DNA of 64,000 nt from Winogradskyella eckloniae (GTDB lineage: Bacteria; Bacteroidota; Bacteroidia; Flavobacteriales; Flavobacteriaceae). The stretch lies in assembly GCF_013249045.1 (NCBI RefSeq), contig NZ_JABRWP010000002.1, forward strand, positions 434,001 to 498,000, read 5' to 3'. A program made the translations under genes and the position numbers. A model generated the notes under the pieces. The model had not been told where the DNA came from. It saw only the letters and a program-made list of their open reading frames with translations, and did no database searches. Positions 17,970-27,082 of this stretch are shown in pieces (position 1 is the stretch's first letter; each line of letters begins with the position of its first letter).

Positions 17970-19429
17970 TGGTGTTAAAAGACATATTATACAAGGTTAC
18001 TATAAACGCAGTGGTTGGTAGTACAAGCATTACGGTTAGTAAAATTGAATTCGATTCGCGTCAAATAAAAACGAATGATGTTTTTGTGGCTATTTCAGGG
18101 ACGATTACAGATGGTCATAATTATATAGAGAAAGCGATTGCAGATGGTGCAACTGCTATTATTTGTGAGGCGTTACCAGAACATCTTCAAGATGACATCA
18201 CATATATAGAAGTCGCAAACTCTAATCAGGCGATGGCAATTATGGCTAATAATTTTTATGGTCAACCATCCGAGAATTTAAAACTAGTTGGTGTTACAGG
18301 AACCAATGGAAAGACAACAGTGTCTAGTTTACTGTATCAGCTATTCAAAAAAGCAGGATATAAAGTTGGGTTATTGTCTACTGTGAAAATTATGGTAGAT
18401 AATACCACGTATAAGGCAACGCATACCACGCCAGATTCGTTAACTATCAATAAGTATTTGAAGATGATGAATGATGAAGGCGTAGAATTTTGCTTTATGG
18501 AAGTGAGTTCGCATGGTATTCATCAAAGTAGAACTGAAGGCTTAAAATTTGAAGGCGGCATTTTCACAAACCTCTCTCACGACCATTTAGATTATCACGA
18601 AACGTTTGCTGAATACAGAGATGTTAAGAAAAAGTTCTTTGACCAATTACCAAAAGAGGCATTTGCGTTATCTAATATCGATGATAAGAATGGCTTAGTA
18701 ATGTTTCAAAATACAAAGGCCAAAAAATACACGTACGCTTTAAAGAACTACGCAGACTTTAGAGCGCAGATTTTAGAAAATGAATTCAGTGGTTTGTTAT
18801 TAAAGTTGAATGATAACGAATTATGGACACGCTTAATTGGAAGTTTTAATGCCTACAACATTTTAGCAATTTACGGAACAGCTGAATTACTAGGCTTAGA
18901 AAAAGGTGAGATTTTAAGATTGATTAGTGAGCTCGAAAACGTAGCAGGACGCTTTCAATATTTTATTTCAGACGAAAACATTACGGCCATTGTAGATTAC
19001 GCACACACGCCAGATGCTTTAAAAAACGTATTGCAAACCATTAACGATATCAGGACAAAAAACGAAGAACTGATTACGGTTGTAGGTTGTGGAGGCGATA
19101 GAGATAAAACCAAACGTCCTAAAATGGCGCATATCGCTTCGGCTTTAAGTACAAAAGCCATTTTTACTAGTGATAATCCACGTAGTGAAGTGCCAGAAAC
19201 CATTATTGAAGATATGGAAAAAGGGGTTGAGCCTCAAAATTTCAAAAAGACATTGTCTATAACGGATAGAAAACAAGCGATTAAAACCGCTTGCCAAATG
19301 GCAGGACCAAAAGATATTATTCTCATTGCAGGAAAAGGTCATGAGAATTACCAAGAAATTAAAGGCGAACGCTTTGGTTTTGATGATTATAAAATCGTTC
19401 AAGATTATTTAAAACAATTGCAGAAATAG
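17966..19429 (+). CDS. murE: UDP-MurNAc-tripeptide ligase MurE (meso-DAP type)
   Basis: ATP-dependent ligase adding the third residue to the UDP-MurNAc peptide stem. It has the Mur-ligase P-loop GVTGTNGKTT (about residues 109-118), the central domain HTTPDSLT with SSHG, and the C-terminal DNPRSE motif near residue 402. The DNPR sequence is the established marker for meso-diaminopimelate rather than lysine, so this cell wall is predicted to be DAP type. It is translationally coupled to ftsI by an ATGA overlap. Confidence 0.96.
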   Translation: MMVLKDILYKVTINAVVGSTSITVSKIEFDSRQIKTNDVFVAISGTITDGHNYIEKAIADGATAIICEALPEHLQDDITYIEVANSNQAMAIMANNFYGQPSENLKLVGVTGTNGKTTVSSLLYQLFKKAGYKVGLLSTVKIMVDNTTYKATHTTPDSLTINKYLKMMNDEGVEFCFMEVSSHGIHQSRTEGLKFEGGIFTNLSHDHLDYHETFAEYRDVKKKFFDQLPKEAFALSNIDDKNGLVMFQNTKAKKYTYALKNYADFRAQILENEFSGLLLKLNDNELWTRLIGSFNAYNILAIYGTAELLGLEKGEILRLISELENVAGRFQYFISDENITAIVDYAHTPDALKNVLQTINDIRTKNEELITVVGCGGDRDKTKRPKMAHIASALSTKAIFTSDNPRSEVPETIIEDMEKGVEPQNFKKTLSITDRKQAIKTACQMAGPKDIILIAGKGHENYQEIKGERFGFDDYKIVQDYLKQLQK

Positions 19430-19431
19430 TA

Positions 19432-19511
19432 TATCCTGCAAGGTTTCAAAAACCTTGTAGGTAGATAAAAGAAATATAATGTATGTCACACTGAGCGCAG
19501 TCGAAGTGCTC
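19432..19511. repeat. two interspersed palindromes between murE and mraY
   Basis: The first (19432-19466) is a long hairpin, CCTGCAAGGTTTC / AAACCTTGTAGG (class R6), related to 20931-20964. The second (19485-19511) contains CACTGAGCGCAGTCGAAGTG (class R5), related to a copy translated inside paaH at 62982. Both start within 60 bases of the murE stop and would be in the polycistronic transcript. Confidence 0.7.
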
Positions 19512-19540
19512 ATTTAAGATAATTTAAACAACAACTAATA

Positions 19541-20782
19541 ATGCTGTATTACCTATTCGAATATTTAGAGCAACAGTTCCAATTACCAGGAGCTTCACTT
19601 TTTGGGTTTATAACCTTTAGGGCTGCTGTGGCAATTATATTGTCGTTGTTGATTTCTACGATTTTTGGTAAGCGAATTATTCGTTTTTTACAAAGACAGC
19701 AGGTAGGCGAAACCATTAGAGATTTAGGATTAGAAGGGCAGGTTGAAAAAGCTGGTACACCTACAATGGGTGGAATCATCATTATCCTGGCGACTTTAAT
19801 TCCTGTGTTGTTATTGGCAAAGCTTGAAAATATTTATATCATTCTTTTGATTGTAACCACACTTTGGATGGGAACTATCGGTTTCATCGATGATTATATC
19901 AAAAAATTCAAAAACGATAAAGAAGGATTAAAAGGAAAGTTTAAAGTTTTAGGTCAAGTTGGATTAGGAATCATTGTTGGTGCAACGTTGTTCTTTCATC
20001 AAGATGTAACATTAAAGGAGAAGTTGCCTATTGCTCAGCAAAATGAGATTCGTGCTGAAAATCCAGATGTACAAGCTGCAAAATTATTTAAAGCCGAAGA
20101 GAAATCAACAAAAACAACGATTCCATTTTTAAAAGATAATGAGTTTGATTACTCCGATTTAATCACTTGGATAAGTCCAAGCTTAGAAAAATATACTTGG
20201 ATTGTATTTATAATAGTCAGCATTTTTATAATAACAGCAGTTTCAAATGGTGCGAATTTAACCGATGGGATTGATGGACTCGCAGCAGGAACTTCCGCCA
20301 TAATTGTATTGACGTTAGGGATTTTTGCTTGGGTATCTAGTAACATCGTTTTTTCGGGTTACTTAGATATTATGTACATCCCAAGAGCTGAAGAAATCAC
20401 AATATATATAGCTGCCTTTGTAGGTGCATTAGTTGGCTTTCTTTGGTATAACACGTATCCAGCTCAGGTGTTTATGGGAGACACTGGTAGTTTAACTATT
20501 GGTGGAATCATTGCAGTAATTGCTATTGCTGTGCGTAAGGAATGGTTAATACCTATTCTATGCGGAATTTTTTTAGCCGAGAATTTATCAGTGGTTATGC
20601 AAGTGAGTTATTTCAAATACACGAGAAAGAAATTTGGAGAAGGACGACGCATTTTCAAAATGTCGCCTTTGCATCATCACTATCAAAAATCAGGATATCA
20701 TGAGAGTAAGATAGTGACGCGTTTTTGGATTGTAGGAATCTTGTTAGCTATTATAACTATAGTAACCTTGAAGATAAGATAG
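19541..20782 (+). CDS. mraY: phospho-MurNAc-pentapeptide translocase MraY
   Basis: Integral membrane enzyme that transfers phospho-MurNAc-pentapeptide to undecaprenyl phosphate, forming lipid I. It carries the motifs AGTPTMGG, the [10 protein letters not shown] aspartate pair, [10 protein letters not shown] and MGDTGSL, and the C-terminal HHHYQKSG. At 413 residues it is longer than the roughly 360 of E. coli, because of a hydrophilic segment at about residues 160-205 that is usual in Bacteroidota. Confidence 0.97.
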   Translation: MLYYLFEYLEQQFQLPGASLFGFITFRAAVAIILSLLISTIFGKRIIRFLQRQQVGETIRDLGLEGQVEKAGTPTMGGIIIILATLIPVLLLAKLENIYIILLIVTTLWMGTIGFIDDYIKKFKNDKEGLKGKFKVLGQVGLGIIVGATLFFHQDVTLKEKLPIAQQNEIRAENPDVQAAKLFKAEEKSTKTTIPFLKDNEFDYSDLITWISPSLEKYTWIVFIIVSIFIITAVSNGANLTDGIDGLAAGTSAIIVLTLGIFAWVSSNIVFSGYLDIMYIPRAEEITIYIAAFVGALVGFLWYNTYPAQVFMGDTGSLTIGGIIAVIAIAVRKEWLIPILCGIFLAENLSVVMQVSYFKYTRKKFGEGRRIFKMSPLHHHYQKSGYHESKIVTRFWIVGILLAIITIVTLKIR

Positions 20783-20787
20783 ATGAG

Positions 20788-20864
20788 TTTGTCATTCCTG
20801 CGAAGGCAGGAATCCACAATAAATACAGTAAAAAGTAGATTCCTGCTTTCGCAGGAATGACAAA
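20788..20864. repeat. inverted pair of R1 palindromes between mraY and murD
   Basis: Left copy 20788-20814 and right copy 20838-20864 are 27-base inverted copies with one mismatch. Each is itself a hairpin with CCTGCGAARGCAGG at its centre. The spacer is 23 bases. The same paired arrangement occurs between murD and ftsW at 22317-22384. Confidence 0.85.
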
Positions 20865-20930
20865 AAGGAAAGTAATGAACGAAGCAACAATTAACCAGCA
20901 GAGTAAGAAGTCCTTCCTTTTAAGATTACA

Positions 20931-20964
20931 ATCCTGTAAGGTTTTAAAATCCTTGTAGGTATCT
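20931..20964. repeat. R6 palindrome before murD
   Basis: ATCCTGTAAGGTTTTAAAAT followed by CCTTGTAGGTATCT. It is a degenerate copy of the hairpin at 19432-19466 and ends 9 bases before the murD start codon. Confidence 0.65.
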
Positions 20965-20972
20965 AAGAGAAA

Positions 20973-22310
20973 ATGAAAAAAGAAAGGTTAGTCATATTAG
21001 GTGGAGGAGAAAGTGGTGTAGGAACAGCGCTTTTAGGAAAAGCAAAAGGATACGAGGTTTTTGTATCAGATAAAGGAAAAATTAAAGACAAGTATAAAGA
21101 CGTTCTTTTAAATAATGAGATTGAATTTGAAGATGAACAACATACAGAATCTAAAATTCTGAATGCAGACATCATCATGAAAAGTCCTGGTATTCCAGAT
21201 AAAGTGGCTTTGGTAAAACAGATTCGTGAAGCCGGAATTACTGTGGTTTCAGAAATTGAATTTGCTTCCAAATTTACAGAAGCAACTTTGATTGCTATAA
21301 CAGGAAGTAATGGTAAAACCACAACGGCAACGTTAACACATCATTTGTTACAACAGGATTTAGATGTTGGTTTAGCTGGGAATATTGGCGACAGTTTCGC
21401 GAAGCAAATTTTAGAAAAAAATCACGATAACTACGTGTTGGAGATTAGCAGTTTTCAACTGGATGATATCATCGATTTTAAACCAAAAATTGCGATTCTA
21501 ACGAATATCACACCAGACCACTTAGATAGATACGATTATAAGTTTGAAAACTATATCGCTTCAAAATTTAGAGTGGTAGAGAATCAAACAGAAGATGATT
21601 ATTTCATCTACGATGCAGATGATGAGGTTATTGTGGAGTACATGAAAACACATCAAATTCAATCCAAAAAACTGCCTTTTTCATTAACGCGAGTTATGGA
21701 GCAAGGCGCATATTTAGACAAAAACAATATAATAATAACAATAGATAATAATAAAATCACTATGCCAACAGAAAATTTAGCACTAGAAGGAAAACACAAT
21801 GTGAAGAATGCCATGGCAGCTTCTACTGTGGCACATTTACTTAAAATAAGAAAGCAAACTATTCGCGAGAGTTTAGAGAACTTTCAAGGTGTGGAGCATC
21901 GTTTAGAAAATGTTTTAAAAATAAATAAAGTGCAATACATTAACGATTCTAAGGCTACAAATGTCAACGCTACGTATTTTGCTTTAGAAAGTATGGATGC
22001 GCCAACGGTTTGGATTGTTGGAGGTGTAGATAAGGGCAACGATTATACAGAGTTGTTTCCGTTTGTAAATGAAAAAGTGAAGGCTATTATTTGTTTAGGT
22101 AAGGATAATGCAAAACTTATGGATGCATTCGGGAAAATGGTAGATGTTATTATTGAAACGGAATACATGAGTGAAGCTGTGAAAATAGCTTACAAGTTGG
22201 CTAATGCTGGAGATAATGTATTGTTGTCGCCTGCGTGTGCAAGTTTCGATTTATTCGAAAATTATGAAGATAGAGGTCGCCAATTTAAGAATGCGGTTAG
22301 GAATTTATAG
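20973..22310 (+). CDS. murD: UDP-MurNAc-L-alanine--D-glutamate ligase MurD
   Basis: Cytoplasmic Mur ligase adding D-glutamate. It has an N-terminal Rossmann-like segment (RLVILGGGESGVG), the ATP-binding AITGSNGKTTT (about residues 109-119), EISSFQLD, NITPDHLDRY and the C-terminal NDSKATNV and LSPACASFDLF motifs typical of MurD. Full length at 445 residues. Palindromic repeats border both ends of the gene. Confidence 0.97.
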   Translation: MKKERLVILGGGESGVGTALLGKAKGYEVFVSDKGKIKDKYKDVLLNNEIEFEDEQHTESKILNADIIMKSPGIPDKVALVKQIREAGITVVSEIEFASKFTEATLIAITGSNGKTTTATLTHHLLQQDLDVGLAGNIGDSFAKQILEKNHDNYVLEISSFQLDDIIDFKPKIAILTNITPDHLDRYDYKFENYIASKFRVVENQTEDDYFIYDADDEVIVEYMKTHQIQSKKLPFSLTRVMEQGAYLDKNNIIITIDNNKITMPTENLALEGKHNVKNAMAASTVAHLLKIRKQTIRESLENFQGVEHRLENVLKINKVQYINDSKATNVNATYFALESMDAPTVWIVGGVDKGNDYTELFPFVNEKVKAIICLGKDNAKLMDAFGKMVDVIIETEYMSEAVKIAYKLANAGDNVLLSPACASFDLFENYEDRGRQFKNAVRNL

Positions 22311-22316
22311 AAAGTA

Positions 22317-22384
22317 GTCATTCCTGCGAAAGCAGGAATCCACAATAAGATAAACAATTAGATTCCTGCCTTCGCAGGAATGAC
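22317..22384. repeat. inverted pair of R1 palindromes between murD and ftsW
   Basis: Left copy 22317-22340 and right copy 22361-22384 are inverted copies of the mraY-murD palindrome, with a 20-base spacer. The right copy ends in AATGAC, which creates an in-frame ATG at 22380 five codons ahead of the likely ftsW start. Confidence 0.85.
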
Positions 22385-22394
22385 AAAACGAAAA

Positions 22395-23582
22395 ATGCAA
22401 AACATATTCAAACAAATAAAAGGAGATAAAGCCATTTGGGCTATAGTTGCGTTGTTGGCTATATTCTCGTTTATGCCTGTTTATAGTGCTGCAAGTAACT
22501 TAGCTAATGCTGGGCATACCAATACGTTTTCTTTGTTGGTTAAGCATTTTATGCATTTGTTATTGGGCTTTGTTATTATGTTTGGTGTACATAAAGTGCC
22601 TTATAAATATTTCCGTGGCTTATCCATGGTAATGATTCCTATTGTGTTTGTTTTGTTATTAATAACAATGCTTCAAGGCACTACTATCGATGGCGCGAAT
22701 GCAAGTCGTTGGATTCAGATTCCTATAGTCAATATGTCTTTTCAAACATCAACATTAGCGTCTGTAGTGCTGATGGTTTATGTGGCAAGATATTTGTCTA
22801 AAATCAGAGATAAAGAAGTCAAGTTTAAGGAGACCATTTTACCACTTTGGACACCAATATTTTTTATACTCATACTTATTTTACCTGCTAATTTTTCAAC
22901 AACAGCTATCATATTTACTATGATTATGATGTTGGCATTTATTGGTGGTTATCCATTAAAATATTTGGCGTTAATGATTGTATCTGGCATTGCAGCTTTG
23001 GCTATTTTTATATTGGTAGCAAAAGCATTTCCAGACGCTATGCCAAACAGGGTAGATACGTGGATGAGTAGAATTGAAAACTTTACAAACGGAGAAGATA
23101 CAGAAGCGGATTACCAAATTGAAAAAGCAAAAATTGCTATCGCAACAGGAAGAAGTCCTTTAGGACCAGGAAAAAGCATACAAAAGAACTTTTTACCACA
23201 ATCGTCTTCAGATTTTATTTTCGCGATAATTATTGAAGAATACGGTTTGTTTGGTGGCATTTTTATTCTGTTTTTATACATGTGGTTGTTATTTAGAATT
23301 GTGGTGGTAAGCCATAAATCAGATACTATTTTCGGAAAATTATTGGTTTTGGGTGTTGGGTTGCCAATAGTATTTCAGGCCTTAATAAATATGGCAGTTG
23401 CGGTAGAATTATTCCCGGTTACTGGTCAGACCTTACCATTAATTAGTAGTGGTGGAACATCAATTTGGATGACCTGTATGGCAATAGGGATTATTCTTAG
23501 TGTAAGTGCTAAACGCGAAGAATTAAAAGAACAAGAAGATGCAGAAGATAATCCGTTGGCAATTTTGAGTGAAGCGATTTAG
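22395..23582 (+). CDS. ftsW: lipid II polymerase FtsW (SEDS family)
   Basis: Polytopic SEDS glycosyltransferase that polymerises septal peptidoglycan together with FtsI. The sequence starts MQNIFKQIKGDKAIW and has about ten helices, with the SEDS segments GANASRWIQIP, GPGKSIQKNFLPQSSSDFIFAIIIEEYG and LPLISSGGTS. ATG 22395 is chosen because the alternative ATG at 22380 lies in a palindromic repeat and adds only repeat-encoded residues. Confidence 0.96.
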   Translation: MQNIFKQIKGDKAIWAIVALLAIFSFMPVYSAASNLANAGHTNTFSLLVKHFMHLLLGFVIMFGVHKVPYKYFRGLSMVMIPIVFVLLLITMLQGTTIDGANASRWIQIPIVNMSFQTSTLASVVLMVYVARYLSKIRDKEVKFKETILPLWTPIFFILILILPANFSTTAIIFTMIMMLAFIGGYPLKYLALMIVSGIAALAIFILVAKAFPDAMPNRVDTWMSRIENFTNGEDTEADYQIEKAKIAIATGRSPLGPGKSIQKNFLPQSSSDFIFAIIIEEYGLFGGIFILFLYMWLLFRIVVVSHKSDTIFGKLLVLGVGLPIVFQALINMAVAVELFPVTGQTLPLISSGGTSIWMTCMAIGIILSVSAKREELKEQEDAEDNPLAILSEAI

Positions 23583-23682
23583 ACAGAGGCAAAGGAGAAA
23601 AGAGATTAGAACATAGAAATAATAATAAAGATTAAAAGGATAGAAAGAAGATGTCAGTTAAAACTGATTTTGAAGTGAATGA

Positions 23683-23761
23683 TTGTCCCCTTGAGGATTA
23701 GTGAAAAATAAAATACTTTTTGTTTTGAAGCTACCGAGCGAAGCTCATTAGGGGTGTTTTT
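23683..23761. repeat. interrupted R2-type repeat between ftsW and murG
   Basis: The 232-base ftsW-murG gap contains TTGTCCCCTTGAGG (23683-23696) and, about 55 bases on, ATTAGGGGTGTTTTT (23747-23761). These match the two ends of the 36-bp inverted repeat that borders the DUF559 cassette at 60594, but the middle is replaced by unrelated sequence with a small GAGC-centred palindrome. No ORF is seen in the gap. Confidence 0.55.
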
Positions 23762-23814
23762 AATAATTAAACATTTTTATAGAAAAACGATAAAAAATAA
23801 ACAGAAATTAAAAT

Positions 23815-24915
23815 TTGAAGCCATATAAATTCATATTATCAGGAGGTGGAACAGGAGGACATATTTATCCTGCCGTTGCAATTGCAGACGAATTAAAGTC
23901 GCGCTATTCAGATGCTGAGTTCCTTTTTGTTGGTGCTTCAGATAGAATGGAAATGGATAAAGTGCCTCAAGCTGGTTATAAAATTGAAGGGTTGTGGATT
24001 TCTGGAATTCAACGAAAATTAACGTTAAAGAATTTAGCATTTCCGTTTAAATTGATTTCAAGTCTCTTAAAATCGCGAAAAATTATAAAGCAATTTAAGC
24101 CAGATGCCGTTATCGGAACTGGTGGTTTTGCAAGTGGACCATTGTTGCAAGTGGCGTCTTCAAAAGGAATTCCGAGTTTAATTCAAGAGCAGAATTCATT
24201 TCCTGGCATCACAAATAAATTACTAGGAAAAAAAGTAAATACTATTTGTGTGGCTTATGATGGTTTAGAACGATTTTTTCCAAAAGAGAAGGTAAAACTC
24301 ACTGGAAACCCAATTCGTAAGGATTTATTAGAAGTAAAAAATAAACAGATAGAAGGTAAAGATGCCTTCACACTAAAGCATAATAAAAAAACACTTTTAG
24401 TATTAGGTGGAAGTTTAGGCGCAAGACGCATCAATCAATTGATTGAAGCCAATATTGATTTTTTTGAAGCGCAAGATATTCAAGTGATATGGCAATGCGG
24501 AAAATTGTATTACGACCAGTATAAACAATACAATGATTTAGATAGAGTGCAAGTGCATGCGTTTTTAAATAACATGGATTTGGCTTATGCAGCTGCAGAT
24601 GTTATTATTTCTAGAGCAGGAGCAATTTCGGTTTCAGAATTATGCATTGTTGGTAAACCGGTAATTTTTATTCCGTCGCCAAATGTAGCAGAAGACCATC
24701 AAACTAAAAATGCAAAATCGGTTGCAGATAAAAACGCAGCGATTTTAATACGAGAAAAAGATTTAGATGCTGATTTTCAGAATGAGTTTTCTGCATTGAT
24801 TTCAAACGAAGAAAAACAAAAAGAATTAAGTAAAAATATTGAAGCCTTAGCATTAGTTAATGCCACAAATGATATTGTGGATGAGGTTGAAAAACTTTTA
24901 AATAGCGCATCTTAA
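23815..24915 (+). CDS. murG: lipid II synthase MurG
   Basis: Peripheral inner-membrane GT28 glycosyltransferase that adds GlcNAc to lipid I. It shows [11 protein letters not shown] (about residues 10-20), [24 protein letters not shown] and the C-terminal [11 protein letters not shown] and [11 protein letters not shown] donor-site motifs. The start is TTG at 23815 (TTGAAGCCATAT); no ATG precedes the first beta strand. The final residues (NSAS) and stop codon fall in the left arm of a repeat element (24905-25038), so the native C-terminus may have been altered. Confidence 0.95.
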   Translation: MKPYKFILSGGGTGGHIYPAVAIADELKSRYSDAEFLFVGASDRMEMDKVPQAGYKIEGLWISGIQRKLTLKNLAFPFKLISSLLKSRKIIKQFKPDAVIGTGGFASGPLLQVASSKGIPSLIQEQNSFPGITNKLLGKKVNTICVAYDGLERFFPKEKVKLTGNPIRKDLLEVKNKQIEGKDAFTLKHNKKTLLVLGGSLGARRINQLIEANIDFFEAQDIQVIWQCGKLYYDQYKQYNDLDRVQVHAFLNNMDLAYAAADVIISRAGAISVSELCIVGKPVIFIPSPNVAEDHQTKNAKSVADKNAAILIREKDLDADFQNEFSALISNEEKQKELSKNIEALALVNATNDIVDEVEKLLNSAS

Positions 24916-25038
24916 TCTTCTCAAAAGGAAGAAACTGAGAAGGGAAGTGGAATAGAAATAAAAATGAATAGCAATAAGGATCATATCAGCAACAGTGAGA
25001 AGGCTCTTCCTAATGGTAAGGGTTTGGGATGGGCTTTT
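24905..25038. repeat. R3 element spanning the murG-murC junction
   Basis: Left arm 24905-24936 (GCGCATCTTAATCTTCTC and onward) and right arm 25001-25038 (AGGCTCTTCC ... GGGATGGGCTTTT) are imperfect inverted copies. They match the arms of the paaC-paaD element at 59058-59168 in sequence and order, and the central segments also align (both contain ATGAATA and CATAT). The element contains the murG stop and the murC start. Confidence 0.8.
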
Positions 25039-26370
25039 AGTGTTTATTTTATTGGTATTGGAGGTATAGGAATGAGTGCTATTGCGCGCTATTTTGTGGC
25101 CAACGGTAAGCAAGTAGCTGGTTATGACAAAACACCTACTGAAATCACAAAAGCGCTTGAGGCTTTAGATGTTCAAATTCATTTTGAAGATAGTTTAGAA
25201 CACATCAATTCAGAGTTTTTAAATCCTGAAAACACATTGGTGGTTTATACGCCTGCGATTCCTAAAAGTCATTCGGAATTAAATTATTTTAAGGATAATG
25301 GTTTCAACGTTTTAAAGCGTTCAGCAGTATTAGGAGAAATTACGAAGCAAACCGTTTGTTTGGCTGTTGCTGGTACACATGGTAAAACGACTACGACCAG
25401 TATTTTAGGTCATTTGTTAAATACATGTAATGTGCCTGTTACAGCATTTTTAGGTGGAATTAGTGAAAATTATAATTCTAATCTAATTCTAAACGGAACA
25501 GAAGTTACCGTTGTTGAGGCCGATGAATTTGACCGTTCGTTTTTAACCTTATCCCCAGATTTGGCTTGCATTACCTCAATGGATGCAGACCATTTAGATA
25601 TTTACGGAAATGCAGAAGAGTTAGTAAAAACCTTTAAAGATTTTACAGCGTGTATAAAACCTAACGGAAAGTTATTTGTAAAAAATGGATTACCGTTAAA
25701 TGGTATTACCTATGGTATTGACGATGATTCAGATTATAGTGCGCAGAACATTTCAATAGAAAATGGGAGCTATATTTTTGATGTAAAAACACCAAAAGGC
25801 ATTCAGAAGGGTTTCAAATTTAGTTTGCCTGGACGCCATAATTTATCTAACGCACTTGCGGCATTAGCAATGGCAATAGAATATGGGTGTGCTTTTAATG
25901 ATTTAGCAATTGGATTAGAGACTTATAAGGGTGTGCAGCGTAGATTTACGTATCAAATAAAAACCAATGATTTTGTTTTTATAGATGATTACGCACATCA
26001 TCCAGAGGAGATAAAAGCTGTTTATCAGGCAGTGAGAGAAATGTATCCAGGGAAAAAAGTGCTTGCCGTTTTTCAGCCGCACTTATTTAGTAGAACACAA
26101 GATTTTGTAGATGGATTTGCAGAAAGTCTTTCAAAATTCGATGAATTATTGTTGTTAGATATTTATCCTGCGAGAGAATTACCAATAGAAGGCATTACCT
26201 CAAAATGGCTATTAGAAAAGATTAAAAACCCGAATAAAAAACTAATTGAAAAATCAGAAATAATTAATGAAATTAAAAAATCTGATGCTCAAATAGTATT
26301 AACCATTGGAGCAGGAGATATAGGAGCTGAAGTTAAACACATTAAAGAAGCGTTCTATGTTGAAAATTAA
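24964..26370 (+). CDS. murC: UDP-MurNAc--L-alanine ligase MurC
   Basis: First amino-acid-adding Mur ligase. The canonical fold begins at VYFIGIGGIGMSAIARYF (about residue 26), followed by the ATP-binding AGTHGKTTTTS, EADEFDRSF, DADHLDIY and the C-terminal DDYAHHPEEI and FQPHLFSRT. The first roughly 25 residues (MNSNKDHISNSEKALPN and on) are not MurC-like. They are encoded by the R3 repeat element that also encodes the PaaD N-terminus. No ATG occurs between them and the conserved domain, so translation must begin inside the repeat (ATG 24964, or TTG in GGTTTGGGA). Confidence 0.95.
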   Translation: MNSNKDHISNSEKALPNGKGLGWAFSVYFIGIGGIGMSAIARYFVANGKQVAGYDKTPTEITKALEALDVQIHFEDSLEHINSEFLNPENTLVVYTPAIPKSHSELNYFKDNGFNVLKRSAVLGEITKQTVCLAVAGTHGKTTTTSILGHLLNTCNVPVTAFLGGISENYNSNLILNGTEVTVVEADEFDRSFLTLSPDLACITSMDADHLDIYGNAEELVKTFKDFTACIKPNGKLFVKNGLPLNGITYGIDDDSDYSAQNISIENGSYIFDVKTPKGIQKGFKFSLPGRHNLSNALAALAMAIEYGCAFNDLAIGLETYKGVQRRFTYQIKTNDFVFIDDYAHHPEEIKAVYQAVREMYPGKKVLAVFQPHLFSRTQDFVDGFAESLSKFDELLLLDIYPARELPIEGITSKWLLEKIKNPNKKLIEKSEIINEIKKSDAQIVLTIGAGDIGAEVKHIKEAFYVEN

Positions 26371-27079
26371 TTATAACTATATAAAAATCATAGTGTTGGT
26401 TCTGTTGGTTGGCTTTTTGTTTGCCTTTTCAAACCAAAGAAATAAAACCAGACTGGTAGGTGAGCCTAACATTAAATTCTTGGGTGAAAACCAATTATTT
26501 ATAACAGAATCGAATGTTAGTAAATTGTTAATACAAAATTTAGAACCTGTTTCAAAGCAACCTAAAGATATTATAGATTTGAATGCATTAGAATCTGCCC
26601 TGAAATCTAATCCAATGATCAAGCAAGCGGAAGTGTTTATGTCAGTAAATGGTACACTTTCAGCCGAAATTGAACAGAAACGACCTATCGCAAGAGTGAA
26701 CACAAATGCATCGTATTATATTGACGATGAAGGAGGATTTATGCCTTTGTCATACAATTATGCGGCAAGAGTGCCACTAGTTACTGGAAATATTAAGAAA
26801 AATAAGCTTAAAACCGTCTTTCAATTTGCAAAAGTTGTAGATGAAGATGATTTCTTAAAGAAACATGTCATTGAGATTCGTCAAAACGACGATAATACAA
26901 TCGATTTTAAAATTCGAAAAAGTGATTTTACGGTTCATGTAGGAACCTTAAAACAACTCGAAAAAAAGATAAATAATTTTAAAGCGTTTTATCAAAAGGC
27001 TTTTAAAGACCAAATTTTAGATCGCTATGCAATTGTAAATTTAAAATTTGATAAACAAGTGATTTGCACCAAAAAGTAA
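26357..27079 (+). CDS. ftsQ: cell division protein FtsQ
   Basis: Bitopic division protein connecting early and late divisome parts. It has a short cytoplasmic tail, a transmembrane helix (IIVLVLLVGFLFAFS, about residues 10-24), and then a POTRA-like periplasmic segment (LFITESNVSKLL ... NPMIKQAEVFMSVNGTLSAEIEQKRPIARV). Its 240 residues and position between murC (14-base overlap) and ftsA support the assignment. Confidence 0.9.
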   Translation: MLKINYNYIKIIVLVLLVGFLFAFSNQRNKTRLVGEPNIKFLGENQLFITESNVSKLLIQNLEPVSKQPKDIIDLNALESALKSNPMIKQAEVFMSVNGTLSAEIEQKRPIARVNTNASYYIDDEGGFMPLSYNYAARVPLVTGNIKKNKLKTVFQFAKVVDEDDFLKKHVIEIRQNDDNTIDFKIRKSDFTVHVGTLKQLEKKINNFKAFYQKAFKDQILDRYAIVNLKFDKQVICTKK

Positions 27080-27082
27080 GCT

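Noticed and set aside
19145-19402. Antisense 85-codon ORF inside murE
   Set aside because: Opposite-strand shadow of a highly conserved coding region, with no independent support; the same holds for other antisense ORFs inside the dcw, POT and dnaG genes.
22380-22394. Five extra codons at the start of ftsW
   Set aside because: The ATG at 22380 belongs to a palindromic repeat; ATG 22395 gives the standard FtsW N-terminus.
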